A stretch of DNA of 37,243 nucleotides from Anaerolineales bacterium. GTDB lineage: Bacteria; Chloroflexota; Anaerolineae; Anaerolineales; UBA11579. The DNA is taken from NCBI GenBank assembly GCA_024710875.1, contig JANJTX010000167.1, positions 1 through 37,243 on the forward strand, in the 5' to 3' direction. Below, piece by piece: positions 23,850 through 30,926 of this stretch (the stretch's first letter is position 1; each line of letters opens with the position of its first letter). The position numbers and the translations under genes were made by a program. The notes below the pieces were generated by a model that was given only the letters and a program-made list of their open reading frames with translations, had not been told where the DNA came from and did not search any database.

Positions 23850-24395
23850 CTAAGCAGAGGCCGGGTCCGATGGATGGGGAATTGATTTCTTGAAGCCTAC
23901 CACCGGGAAGGCCTGCACCACTTTTCGCAGGCTCTCCTCATCCAACCCGATGTCTTCGCCCAGCAAGTGAGACCACATGCGCGGCGCATACGGGTTCTGT
24001 GGGATGAAGGTCCGCAGGTGGGCGATGGCTTCGTCCTCCGGCCAGATGCGTGCCACCGCCGGAAACCGGGTGCGCCCGGCTTGCACCGTGCATTGCGGGT
24101 TGGCCCGCAGGTTGCGGAACCAGTCGGTTTTGCCAGCCCACCCAGCGCTCACGAGCAGTTCGTGGGTGCGCTCGTCCTCGCCGTAGCCCAGTGCCGCCTG
24201 GCGCGGCAGGCCCGAACGCCGGCCAGTGGTGGTGAGCAGCAATACACTGCTGCCCATCAGCCAACCGAACCCAAATTTGTAGGCCCAAATCGGCATACGA
24301 AAGATGAACCGCCACGGCCCGGAAATGCGTTTTGGAAACCGCCGGGCTAGGAAGTGTTCGATGGCTTGATAGGTGCGTTGCATGAGCCCTGACAT
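23850..24395 (-). CDS. DUF385 nitroreductase/deazaflavin-type oxidoreductase
   Basis: The 181-residue protein has the split-barrel core of the deazaflavin-dependent nitroreductase (Ddn/DUF385) family: VLLLTTTGRRSGLPRQAALGY, then LLVSAGWAGKTDWFRNLRANP, a near-perfect family signature. Characterised relatives use F420H2 to reduce quinones, nitroimidazoles or enones; the true substrate and cofactor here are unproven. The ATG at 24395 is chosen because GGGGAG stands 6 nt upstream. A frame extended to 24431 would start next to the TATAAT box, which is not possible. The gene is on the opposite strand to its neighbours and lies between two copies of a 50-bp direct repeat, suggesting insertion as a unit. 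Confidence 0.88.
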   Translation of the reverse strand: MSGLMQRTYQAIEHFLARRFPKRISGPWRFIFRMPIWAYKFGFGWLMGSSVLLLTTTGRRSGLPRQAALGYGEDERTHELLVSAGWAGKTDWFRNLRANPQCTVQAGRTRFPAVARIWPEDEAIAHLRTFIPQNPYAPRMWSHLLGEDIGLDEESLRKVVQAFPVVGFKKSIPHPSDPASA

Positions 24396-24431
24396 GGTAA
24401 ACTCCCCGGAGCGGGCTGGCGGGATGTGCAT

Positions 24432-24437
24432 ATTATA
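24432..24437 (-). promoter_or_regulatory. -10 box (TATAAT) of the DUF385 gene
   Basis: TATAAT on the minus strand lies 36 nt before the ATG at 24395, with GGGGAG between. It lies inside the putative inserted segment, so the gene brings its own promoter. Confidence 0.6.
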
Positions 24438-24453
24438 GCGTGCTCACCCTCCC

Positions 24454-24503
24454 GCTTCGGCGTGTTCAGGATGTGATGAATAGGTAGACAGGGAAACAGG
24501 TAG
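24454..24503 (+). repeat. Direct repeat copy 2
   Basis: The segment matches 23769-23818 at 47 of 50 positions. Its first part still reads RFGVFRM-stop, the C-terminus of the carboxyltransferase, but has no gene in front of it. Confidence 0.9.
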
Positions 24504-24583
24504 TCTCGGAGACAGGGAACCACGGAGACACGTTGGCCGCCCCTGTGCCCCTGTCTCCCTATTTACTTGTTTACCTGTGTACT
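24483..24583. repeat. 8-nt tandem array E, two opposed arms
   Basis: Six plus-strand octamers (24483-24530: GGTAGACA, GGGAAACA, GGTAGTCT, CGGAGACA, GGGAACCA, CGGAGACA) are followed by a 13-nt GC-rich centre and five minus-strand octamers (24544-24583: AGTACACA, GGTAAACA, AGTAAATA, GGGAGACA, GGGGCACA when read on that strand). The arms can pair in part, forming a long hairpin before the epimerase gene. Confidence 0.8.
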
Positions 24584-24637
24584 GAACTTTTCAATAGCTT
24601 TTTCTACTCTTCGCCCCCCACCCAAGGACTCCTCCCT

Positions 24638-25600
24638 ATGAACCTCCTCATCCTCGGCGGCACCCAGTTTGTCGGCCGCCACATCACCGAAGCCGCCCTC
24701 CAGCGCGGTCACGCCGTCACCCTCTTCAACCGCGGCCAGACCAACGCCGACCTCTTCCCGCAGGTCGAGAAAATCCACGGGGACCGCAGCCAGCCGGAGG
24801 ATTTGCACGCCCTCGCCGGCCGCCAGTGGGATGCCACCCTCGACGTGAACGGCTACTTCCCGCGCCAGGTACGCCAGATGCTGGCCGCCCTGGATGGCCG
24901 CGGCGGCCACTACACCTACATCTCCTCCATTTCAGTGTACGCCGATTTCAGCCAGCCGATGGATGAAGACTCGCCCCTCGCCGAGCTGGCCGACCCGGAT
25001 ACCGAGGAAGTCACCAACGAAACCTACAGCGGCCTCAAAGCCGCCTGCGAGCGCGCCCTGCCTGAAAACGCCACCATCCTGCGGCCTTCCTATGTCGTTG
25101 GCCCGCACGACCACACCGACCGCTTCACCTACTGGCCGTTGCGCGTCCAGCGCGGCGGCCGCATGCTTGCCCCGCCCCCGGATGAGGTTATTACCCTGGT
25201 GGATGCCCGCGATTTGGCCGCCTTTACCCTGCACCTCACCGAGCAAAAGCAGGCCGGGGTGTACAACGTCACCCAATCGGTCACCTTTGGTGAAACGCTT
25301 GAAACCGCCCGCCAGTTGTGCGACAGCGATGCCGAATTCATCACCATTTCAGAAACCGAAGCCCGCGCCCGCGAGCTCATCGGCCGCGGTCTGCCGGTCT
25401 GGAACCCCGGCCCGGAGGATGCCGGCGTGAACGCCATCGTCTCCGCCCGCGCCCTCGCCGCCGGGCTGGTCTTCCGCCCGCTGCAAGACACCATCCGCGA
25501 CACCCTCGCCTGGGCCAACGCCCGCCCGGCCGACCAACCCCTGCGTACCGGCCTGACCGCCGAGCAGGAGGCCGCCATCCTCCAGGAACTGGCCGCATGA
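24638..25600 (+). CDS. NAD-dependent epimerase/dehydratase family protein
   Basis: The 320-residue protein is an extended or atypical SDR. MNLLILGGTQFVGRHI gives the cofactor-binding GGTxFVG loop. The catalytic region has YTYISSISVY followed by YSGLKAACE, which holds an intact YxxxK. The C-terminal half has TRP-like substrate features (ILRPSYVVGPHDHTDRFTYW). Relatives include CSP41-like and sugar-nucleotide epimerase-like proteins; the substrate is not known. The ATG at 24638 begins the Rossmann strand directly; the frame extends upstream through array E, but that part is not protein-like. There is no clear Shine-Dalgarno. The next gene overlaps by 4 bp. Confidence 0.85.
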   Translation: MNLLILGGTQFVGRHITEAALQRGHAVTLFNRGQTNADLFPQVEKIHGDRSQPEDLHALAGRQWDATLDVNGYFPRQVRQMLAALDGRGGHYTYISSISVYADFSQPMDEDSPLAELADPDTEEVTNETYSGLKAACERALPENATILRPSYVVGPHDHTDRFTYWPLRVQRGGRMLAPPPDEVITLVDARDLAAFTLHLTEQKQAGVYNVTQSVTFGETLETARQLCDSDAEFITISETEARARELIGRGLPVWNPGPEDAGVNAIVSARALAAGLVFRPLQDTIRDTLAWANARPADQPLRTGLTAEQEAAILQELAA

Positions 25601-26325
25601 CTGACCTCGAAACCCTGTTGCAACGCGCCGCCGAGGACCCCGGCCAGCGCCCGGCCTTCTACCTCGGCCTGCTCGAAGCCCAGATTTTCGCCCTCGGCCA
25701 CGCCACCCGCGACCAACAGGGCAACGTCACCTCGCTCAACCTACAGCACTGGGGCAAGCCGGATGGTTCGCCCATCCTGCCCTTTTTTACTTCTCTCATG
25801 CGCCTGCGCCAGGCCATCAGCGCCGAGCAATCCTACATTGAACTGCCCGCACGGGCTTTCCTTGAAGCCACGCGCGGCGATGCCCTGATCCTCAACCCCA
25901 ATCTCCAGCCCAGCAAGGAATTCACCCCCCACGAAATCGCCGCCCTGCTGGATGGCAGCCTGTTGCAGGGCGGTGAGCGCCGCGTGCTGGAAGAAGAACG
26001 CCAGGTACTGCTCGGCCAGCCCGCCAACTACCCGGCCGCCCTCGTCGAAGCCCTCGCCTCGCTGTTCGCCACCCTGCCCGCCGTCAAAGCCGCCTACCTG
26101 GCTTATATGGATGACCCCCAGGACCCGGTCGGGCCGCATCTGGTCTTTGGGCTGGAAGTCGCCGGCAACGACCCGGCCGCCTACATTCAGGCCGCCGGCC
26201 AGGCCGGGCGGGTGGTACAGGAAGTGCTGCCGGATGAAATCGTGGACTTCACTCCCATGGATGGCAGCGGCCTGACCGACTACTTCCGCCGTGAGGTCAA
26301 ACCGTTTTATCAAAATCTAGAGTAA
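25597..26325 (+). CDS. SseB-family protein
   Basis: The 242-residue protein resembles enhanced-serine-sensitivity protein SseB. The N-terminal domain has ILPFFTSLMRLRQAISAEQSYIELPARAFLEATRGDALILNPN and KEFTPHEIAALLDG, both typical. The C-terminal domain (about 125-242) matches SseB_C with VKAAYLAYM and PHLVFGLEV. The molecular role of the family is unclear; in E. coli it affects serine tolerance. The ATG overlaps the epimerase stop (ATGA), so translation is coupled. The stop codon TAA lies inside the first octamer (AGTAAACA) of array F, so the repeat supplies the gene's end. Confidence 0.85.
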   Translation: MTDLETLLQRAAEDPGQRPAFYLGLLEAQIFALGHATRDQQGNVTSLNLQHWGKPDGSPILPFFTSLMRLRQAISAEQSYIELPARAFLEATRGDALILNPNLQPSKEFTPHEIAALLDGSLLQGGERRVLEEERQVLLGQPANYPAALVEALASLFATLPAVKAAYLAYMDDPQDPVGPHLVFGLEVAGNDPAAYIQAAGQAGRVVQEVLPDEIVDFTPMDGSGLTDYFRREVKPFYQNLE

Positions 26326-26367
26326 ACAAGTAGACAGGTAAACAGGTAAACAAGTATCAAGGAAACA
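26321..26367 (+). repeat. 8-nt tandem array F (RGTARACA family)
   Basis: Six units (AGTAAACA, AGTAGACA, GGTAAACA, GGTAAACA, a 7-nt AGTATCA, AGGAAACA) run on the sense strand of the SseB gene, whose TAA stop is within the first unit. Confidence 0.85.
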
Positions 26368-26496
26368 AGGCTGGTAGTTGTAGTCTAGCCCCTTGTGGGC
26401 GTGTATTATCTTTTCCACTACCCCACATCTCATTACGAACTTGGCGTTCTTTGCGTAAGATTGATTTTCCCCTCCTTGCAACCCAGCCGTTTCAAT

Positions 26497-26502
26497 TACA
26501 AT
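26497..26502 (+). promoter_or_regulatory. -10 box (TACAAT) before the 7-nt array
   Basis: TACAAT ends 2 nt before array G2, so transcription would start within the first heptamer. The arrangement mirrors the one before the methyltransferase gene. Confidence 0.45.
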
Positions 26503-26504
26503 TT

Positions 26505-26546
26505 ACCAGTTACTAATTACTAATTACTAATTACTAATTACCAGTT
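26505..26546 (+). repeat. 7-nt tandem array G2 (ACYARTT family) in gene leader
   Basis: Six in-phase heptamers: ACCAGTT, four identical ACTAATT, then ACCAGTT. The array ends 13 nt before the ATG at 26560 and fills the predicted 5' leader. Confidence 0.9.
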
Positions 26547-26559
26547 ACCCTGCCTCCCC

Positions 26560-27402
26560 ATGCAAACCTTCACCGACCCCCGCCAGTTCCTCGCCGTCGC
26601 CCAGACCGCCCTGGAAGCGGACGAGCCGCAAAACAGCCTGATTCTCGGCAACACCCAGCGGCTGGTGCAATCCGGCGTCAGCCCGGAAAAACCGCCCTAC
26701 TACGCCCTGCAACTGGACGGCGCGCAACTCCAACTGGCCGCCATGATGACCCCGCCCTTTGGCCTGGTGCTGGCCGCCGGTGACCCCGCCACCGCCGACC
26801 TCGCCCCCCTGCTCGCTGACCTGCGCGCCCGCGGCCTGCACCCGCCGGATGTCATCGGCCCCAATCCACTCGGCCAGCGTTTTGCCGAACTGTGGCACGG
26901 CCAGACCGGCTTGCAAACCGAGATGCCCCAGCGCGCCTACCAACTGCGCACCGTCAACCCCGCCACCCTCACCGTCGCCCCCGGCAACTTGCGCATGGGC
27001 CAGCCCGCCGATATCCCCCGGCTCGGCGATTGGACGATCGCCTTTGATACCGAAGCCTTCGGCCACCCGACGCGCCCGCCGGAAGACCTGCGCGCCCTGG
27101 CCGAAAAACGCCATGCCGATATCGCCATCTGGGAGGACGGCGGTCAACCCGTGAGCATGGCGATGCGCTCGCGCCCCACCCGCCGCGGCTGCACCGTCAA
27201 CCTCGTCTACACCCCGCCCGAACTGCGCCGCAAAGGCTACGCCACCGCCCTTGTCGCCCAGCTCAGCCAGACCCTGCTGGACGAAGGCTTTGAATTCTGC
27301 ACCCTCTTCACCGACATGAACAACCCGACCAGCAACGCCATCTACATCAAAATCGGCTATACCCCCATCTGCGATTTTGATAAGTACCGCCTGGTCGAGT
27401 GA
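26560..27402 (+). CDS. GNAT family N-acetyltransferase (two-part)
   Basis: The 280-residue protein has an N-terminal half with degenerate GNAT-like structure (about 1-130) and a C-terminal catalytic GNAT domain (about 140-280). The acetyl-CoA loop is in VNLVYTPPELRRKGYATALVAQLSQ, where RRKGYAT matches motif A. LFTDMNNPTSNAIYIKIGYTP is the classic motif B ending. The acceptor is unknown. The ATG at 26560 has no Shine-Dalgarno; its leader is the 7-nt repeat array G2. A strong terminator follows, with a convergent gene beyond. Confidence 0.85.
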   Translation: MQTFTDPRQFLAVAQTALEADEPQNSLILGNTQRLVQSGVSPEKPPYYALQLDGAQLQLAAMMTPPFGLVLAAGDPATADLAPLLADLRARGLHPPDVIGPNPLGQRFAELWHGQTGLQTEMPQRAYQLRTVNPATLTVAPGNLRMGQPADIPRLGDWTIAFDTEAFGHPTRPPEDLRALAEKRHADIAIWEDGGQPVSMAMRSRPTRRGCTVNLVYTPPELRRKGYATALVAQLSQTLLDEGFEFCTLFTDMNNPTSNAIYIKIGYTPICDFDKYRLVE

Positions 27403-27430
27403 ATTGGCTGGTGATAAGCGTCCAAGCGTG

Positions 27431-27458
27431 AAAAGGCGACCCACAGGCCGCCTTTTTT
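27431..27458. terminator. Rho-independent terminator, probably bidirectional
   Basis: AAAAGGCG and CGCCTTTT pair around a 10-nt loop, followed by a run of six T on the plus strand and four T on the minus strand. It separates the convergent genes ending at 27402 and 27487. Confidence 0.8.
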
Positions 27459-27486
27459 GTTTGTATAGAATTTGTATCGGTTGGGC

Positions 27487-28311
27487 TTACAACTCCAACC
27501 CCGCCCTGGCCGCCTTATACACGGCGTTGGCATAGGCGGCCAATCGTTTTTCGCCGTCCGGCAGTTCGGCCACGGCGGTGTAGGGCAGCAGGCTGCCCTG
27601 CCAACTGGCGGTGTGCCAGAATGCGCCGTGCGGCAGGGGTTTTTGGGCGAGGGCCGGGTCAAACGGGAAGGGGTTGGAGTAGAAGTAGGGTTCGGGGTGG
27701 CCCGCATCGCCAGTGGAAAAGCCGAGGTTGAGCTGGGCGGGAAAGGACTGCACCTGACCATGTTCTTCGATTTCCACCACCCGCTTGCCGAAGACTTCGG
27801 TGGCGAGGTCAAAGTGGTGCGGCCAGAGGTGGACGGGGCTGGTCTCGCCCGTGAGGCTGGCGCGGTGGGTTTCAAAGACCTGCTGGGCGCGGCGGACGGC
27901 GGCGAACCAGCGGGCGGCGTGGGTTTTATCGTAGGCGCGTGGGGCGTGGCTCTCGTAGCGGGCGCGGGGGTAGTCGGCGCGCAGGCCGAGGGCCGCGGCG
28001 GCATCTATCAGGCTTTGGCCGAGGGCGGCGCTGGTCTGGCCGGTGGTGATGTCCCAACTGGCGACGACGGCGCGCTGCGCATAGAGTTCGATGCGGTGGG
28101 TGTGCAGGTTGAGGACAAAATAGCACTCGCCGCCGCCCGGCAGGGGCATGGGGGCGGTGCGGAAGCCGTTGGGCTGCCCGCGCAGGCCGATGTGCCACCA
28201 CTTGGGGTGCGGCTCGGCGTGGGCGCGCGGGAAGATTTCAATGGCGAGGGCGTAGCGATGGAGGGTGTCGCGGGTGGGGCCGAGGCCGGTGAGGTCAGGG
28301 AAGTGGGTCAT
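27487..28311 (-). CDS. DUF5996 family protein
   Basis: The 274-residue protein matches DUF5996: TLHRYALAIEIFPRAHAEPHPKWWHIGL at the start, SPVHLWPHHFDLATEVFG in the middle and HPEPYFYSNPFPFDPAL near the end. The many conserved His and Trp residues, especially LWPHHFDLA, look like a metal or ligand site, but the family is uncharacterised. There is no signal peptide, so it is cytoplasmic. The ATG overlaps the stop of the upstream peptidase gene by 4 bp (ATGA), which makes the pair an operon with coupled translation. Confidence 0.82.
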   Translation of the reverse strand: MTHFPDLTGLGPTRDTLHRYALAIEIFPRAHAEPHPKWWHIGLRGQPNGFRTAPMPLPGGGECYFVLNLHTHRIELYAQRAVVASWDITTGQTSAALGQSLIDAAAALGLRADYPRARYESHAPRAYDKTHAARWFAAVRRAQQVFETHRASLTGETSPVHLWPHHFDLATEVFGKRVVEIEEHGQVQSFPAQLNLGFSTGDAGHPEPYFYSNPFPFDPALAQKPLPHGAFWHTASWQGSLLPYTAVAELPDGEKRLAAYANAVYKAARAGLEL

Positions 28312-30011
28312 CCGGCGGCTGCCTCCAACTGCTCAATCGTAGTCATCATCAGGTCGGTGGCGCGGCCGAGGGTCTCGGCATCAAAGGCCAGTTTCACGCC
28401 GGCGGCGGCGTAGAGGTCGGGCAGGGTGCGGGTGGCACCGAGGGCGAGGGCTTGGCGGTACTGGCGGGTGGCGGCGGGCTGGTCCTGGCGGGCGTTGGCC
28501 CAGACCTGCACGGCGCCAAGCTGGGCGAGGCCGTAATCCACATAGTAGAAGGGCACCTGGTGGATGTGTAACTGGCGCAGCCAGCGGGCGTTCTTTTCTT
28601 TTTCGAGGCCGGTGAAGTCAATGCCGGGCATGAAGCGGTCCCATAATTCCGACCAGGCGGCGTCGCACTTTTCCGGGTCGCGGCCGTGCTGGGGGTTTTC
28701 GTAAATCCAGTGCTGGAAGGCATCCACCACCGCCATGTAGGGCCAGAACATCAGGTTGCCTTCGAGGTGCTGGATGCGGGCGCGGGCGGCTTCGGCTTCA
28801 TTGTAAAACTCGCCGAGGTAGGGGGCGGCCAGCAGTTCCATGCTCATCGAGGCGACTTCAGCGATTTCCATGCCAATCTGGGTCTGGGGGTAGTAGGGCA
28901 ACTGGTAGACGGCGAAAGCGTGGAAGGCGTGCCCGGCCTCGTGCAGCAGGGTCTGGAGGTCATCGTGCTGGCCGACGGCATTCATGAAGATGAAGGGCAG
29001 GCCGGATAGCGGAAAATCGGTGCAGTAGCCGCCGGGGGCTTTGCCGGCCCGGCTTTCCAGGTCGAGCAGGTTTTCGCGGCGCATGCGGTCGTACTGGGCG
29101 CCGAGTTCGGGGTCGACTTTGTGGAAGATGGCGGCGGCTTTGGCGTTGAGTTCGTCGGCGCTGGCGTAGGGGCGCAGGGGCGGCTGGCCGGCCGGGTCCA
29201 CTTCCGTATCCCAGGGGCGCAGGGTATCCAGCCCCAGTTGCTGGCGGCGCTTTTCGCGGCGGGCGGCGGCGGCGGGGACGACGACCTGCTCAATGGCGGC
29301 GTGGAAGCGTTTGCAGTCGGCGGGGGTGTAATCCAGCCGCAGCATTTGCTGCCAGCGGTATTCGCGGAAGGAGGGCAGGCCGGCGTTGGCGGCGATGCGG
29401 GCGCGCAGGTCCATGAAGCGCGTCCACAGGTCTTTGATGGCGGCTTCGTCCTGCAGGTAGCGGTTGACGTAGGTGCGCCAGGCGAGTTCACGCCGGTCGC
29501 GGTCCTGTTCCTCGAGGGCGGGCAGGAGGCGCGGCAGGGGGACCTCCTGGCCGTCCCAGTGGGCGGTCATGGCGCCGATGATTTTGTCGTATTCGTTTTC
29601 GAGTTTCTTTTCGTCGGCCAGCAGGGGCACGTTTTCCGGCCGGAAGAGGGCGGCCTCGGCGCGCAGGTTGCGCATCTGGATTTCGTAGCCGGGCGGTTGC
29701 AGGCCGCTTTGGATGAGGATTTCCTTGAGTTTCTGGTCGGCGGTCTGGGCGTGAGGGAAGATGTTTTCGTAAAAATTCCCGAAGGCCTGTTCGGCGGCTT
29801 CATCGGCGGTGTTGAGGGTGGTGGCGACATACAGACGCTCGCGGACTTCGTGCAGCAGGCGTTGCAGGCGGTCCCAGGCGGCCAGCCAGTCGGTGAGGGT
29901 GCTGGCGCTCAGGTCGTGCTCGTGAAGGGCGGTGAAGTGGGGTTCGTAGTCGGCCCAGGTCCAGGCGAGGGCGGCGCGGGCATCGGTGGGGAAGTCTTTG
30001 AGCAGAGTCAT
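28308..30011 (-). CDS. pepF: M3 family oligoendopeptidase (PepF-like)
   Basis: The 567-residue zinc peptidase has the M3 signature LLHEAGHAFHAF: His357 and His361 bind zinc, Glu358 is the catalytic base, and the downstream EIAEVASMSMELL supplies the third ligand. The long helical N-terminal part (about 1-330) and the C-terminal FYYVDYGLAQLGAVQVW segment are typical of PepF/M3B enzymes, which cleave short peptides in the cytoplasm. Length fits the family. A minus-strand TACAAT box lies about 22 nt before the ATG at 30011. The DUF5996 gene follows with a 4-bp overlap. Confidence 0.92.
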   Translation of the reverse strand: MTLLKDFPTDARAALAWTWADYEPHFTALHEHDLSASTLTDWLAAWDRLQRLLHEVRERLYVATTLNTADEAAEQAFGNFYENIFPHAQTADQKLKEILIQSGLQPPGYEIQMRNLRAEAALFRPENVPLLADEKKLENEYDKIIGAMTAHWDGQEVPLPRLLPALEEQDRDRRELAWRTYVNRYLQDEAAIKDLWTRFMDLRARIAANAGLPSFREYRWQQMLRLDYTPADCKRFHAAIEQVVVPAAAARREKRRQQLGLDTLRPWDTEVDPAGQPPLRPYASADELNAKAAAIFHKVDPELGAQYDRMRRENLLDLESRAGKAPGGYCTDFPLSGLPFIFMNAVGQHDDLQTLLHEAGHAFHAFAVYQLPYYPQTQIGMEIAEVASMSMELLAAPYLGEFYNEAEAARARIQHLEGNLMFWPYMAVVDAFQHWIYENPQHGRDPEKCDAAWSELWDRFMPGIDFTGLEKEKNARWLRQLHIHQVPFYYVDYGLAQLGAVQVWANARQDQPAATRQYRQALALGATRTLPDLYAAAGVKLAFDAETLGRATDLMMTTIEQLEAAAG

Positions 30012-30032
30012 GAGAATGTCCTTTATTCTACG

Positions 30033-30038
30033 ATTGTA
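30033..30038 (-). promoter_or_regulatory. -10 box (TACAAT) of the peptidase operon
   Basis: TACAAT on the minus strand lies 21 nt before the ATG at 30011. A short leader containing AAAGGA would follow. Confidence 0.5.
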
Positions 30039-30104
30039 CCGGAGAGGGTAATCTTCTGGATTATAGCAAGGGATAACAGAGTTCAGCGGTTGACAACCCC
30101 GGTG

Positions 30105-30113
30105 TGGTATCCT
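30105..30113 (+). promoter_or_regulatory. Extended -10 (TGGTATCCT), leaderless otsB
   Basis: TGG-TATCCT is followed by GCGGAA and the GTG at 30120. The 6-nt gap is the same as before other leaderless genes in this window. Confidence 0.5.
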
Positions 30114-30119
30114 GCGGAA

Positions 30120-30926
30120 GTGGACACCCCTATTGATTCTGCGTTACTGGCTCCGCTCCTGACCAGCCCCCGCCTGGGGCTGGTGAGCGATTTTGACGGC
30201 ACCCTCAGCCCGATTGTGATGGACCCGGACCAGGCGCAACTGACCGCCGCCAACCGCGCCAGCCTGGTGGCGCTGGCCGGGCAATTGGCGCTGGTTGCGG
30301 TGATTACCGGCCGGGGCGCCGCGGATGCGTACCAGCGGCTGGGAATTGCGGATTTGCTGGTTGTGGGCAACCACGGCCTGGAACGCTGGCAGGCTGGCGG
30401 GCTGGTCGTTTCAACGGAGGCTGCTCGTTTTCAACCACAGGTGCAGGCGGCCGCGGCTGAACTGGAACCGCTGTTGGCGCCGGGGATGCAAATTGAAAAC
30501 AAGGGCCTCACGCTCTCGGTGCATTACCGCCAGGTGGCTGACCTGGAGGGAACCCGGGGGGCATTTCTGCCCCGCATCCAGTCGCTGGCCGGGCAGCATG
30601 GCCTGGCATTCCATGAAGGGCGGCGGGTGTTTGAGTTACGGCCGCCTGTGGCGCAGGATAAAGGCCGCGCCCTGACCGAGCTGGCCGCCGAATACAATCT
30701 CACGGGGGTCATCTTTCTCGGTGACGATGTGACCGATGCTGCCGCACTGGCTGCCGCCCGGCGCCTGCGGGCTGAAAATCTTTGCTATGGAGTCGGGCTG
30801 GGCGTACGTTCTGAAGCCACCCCGCCGGAAGTATTGGATCAGGCCGATGGTTTATTGCCCGGCGTGCCGGGGGTGGAGGATTTTCTGGCATGGCTGCTCA
30901 GGTCATTGAGGGCGTCATCCACTTGA
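30120..30926 (+). CDS. otsB: Trehalose-6-phosphate phosphatase
   Basis: The 268-residue HAD-superfamily enzyme removes phosphate from trehalose 6-phosphate. Motif I is DFDGTLSPI, with nucleophile Asp24 and acid/base Asp26. VITGRGA carries motif II, and KGLTLSVHYR, the conserved lysine of QDKGRAL and GDDVTD (about 202-206) complete the site and Mg2+ ligands. NHGLE is typical of OtsB. The frame is open far upstream, but protein similarity begins here and the GTG at 30120 sits 6 nt after a -10 hexamer, so I take it as a leaderless GTG start. It converges on otsA, and the two coding regions overlap by 88 bp on opposite strands. Confidence 0.9.
   Translation: MDTPIDSALLAPLLTSPRLGLVSDFDGTLSPIVMDPDQAQLTAANRASLVALAGQLALVAVITGRGAADAYQRLGIADLLVVGNHGLERWQAGGLVVSTEAARFQPQVQAAAAELEPLLAPGMQIENKGLTLSVHYRQVADLEGTRGAFLPRIQSLAGQHGLAFHEGRRVFELRPPVAQDKGRALTELAAEYNLTGVIFLGDDVTDAAALAAARRLRAENLCYGVGLGVRSEATPPEVLDQADGLLPGVPGVEDFLAWLLRSLRASST

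Noticed and set aside
24533-24637. N-terminal extension of the epimerase
   Set aside because: It translates array E and the leader. The Rossmann strand starts directly at the ATG at 24638.
4241-26367. The repeat arrays as CRISPR
   Set aside because: Units are 7-8 nt with no spacers and there are no cas genes.
30090-30113. TTGACA (30090) as -35 for the otsB promoter
   Set aside because: Only 12 bp separate it from TATCCT, too short for a normal promoter; the TGG extension makes an extended -10 more likely.
29121-30119. Upstream extension of the otsB frame
   Set aside because: The frame is open only because it runs opposite the GC-rich peptidase gene. OtsB similarity begins at the GTG at 30120, which has a -10 box just before it.
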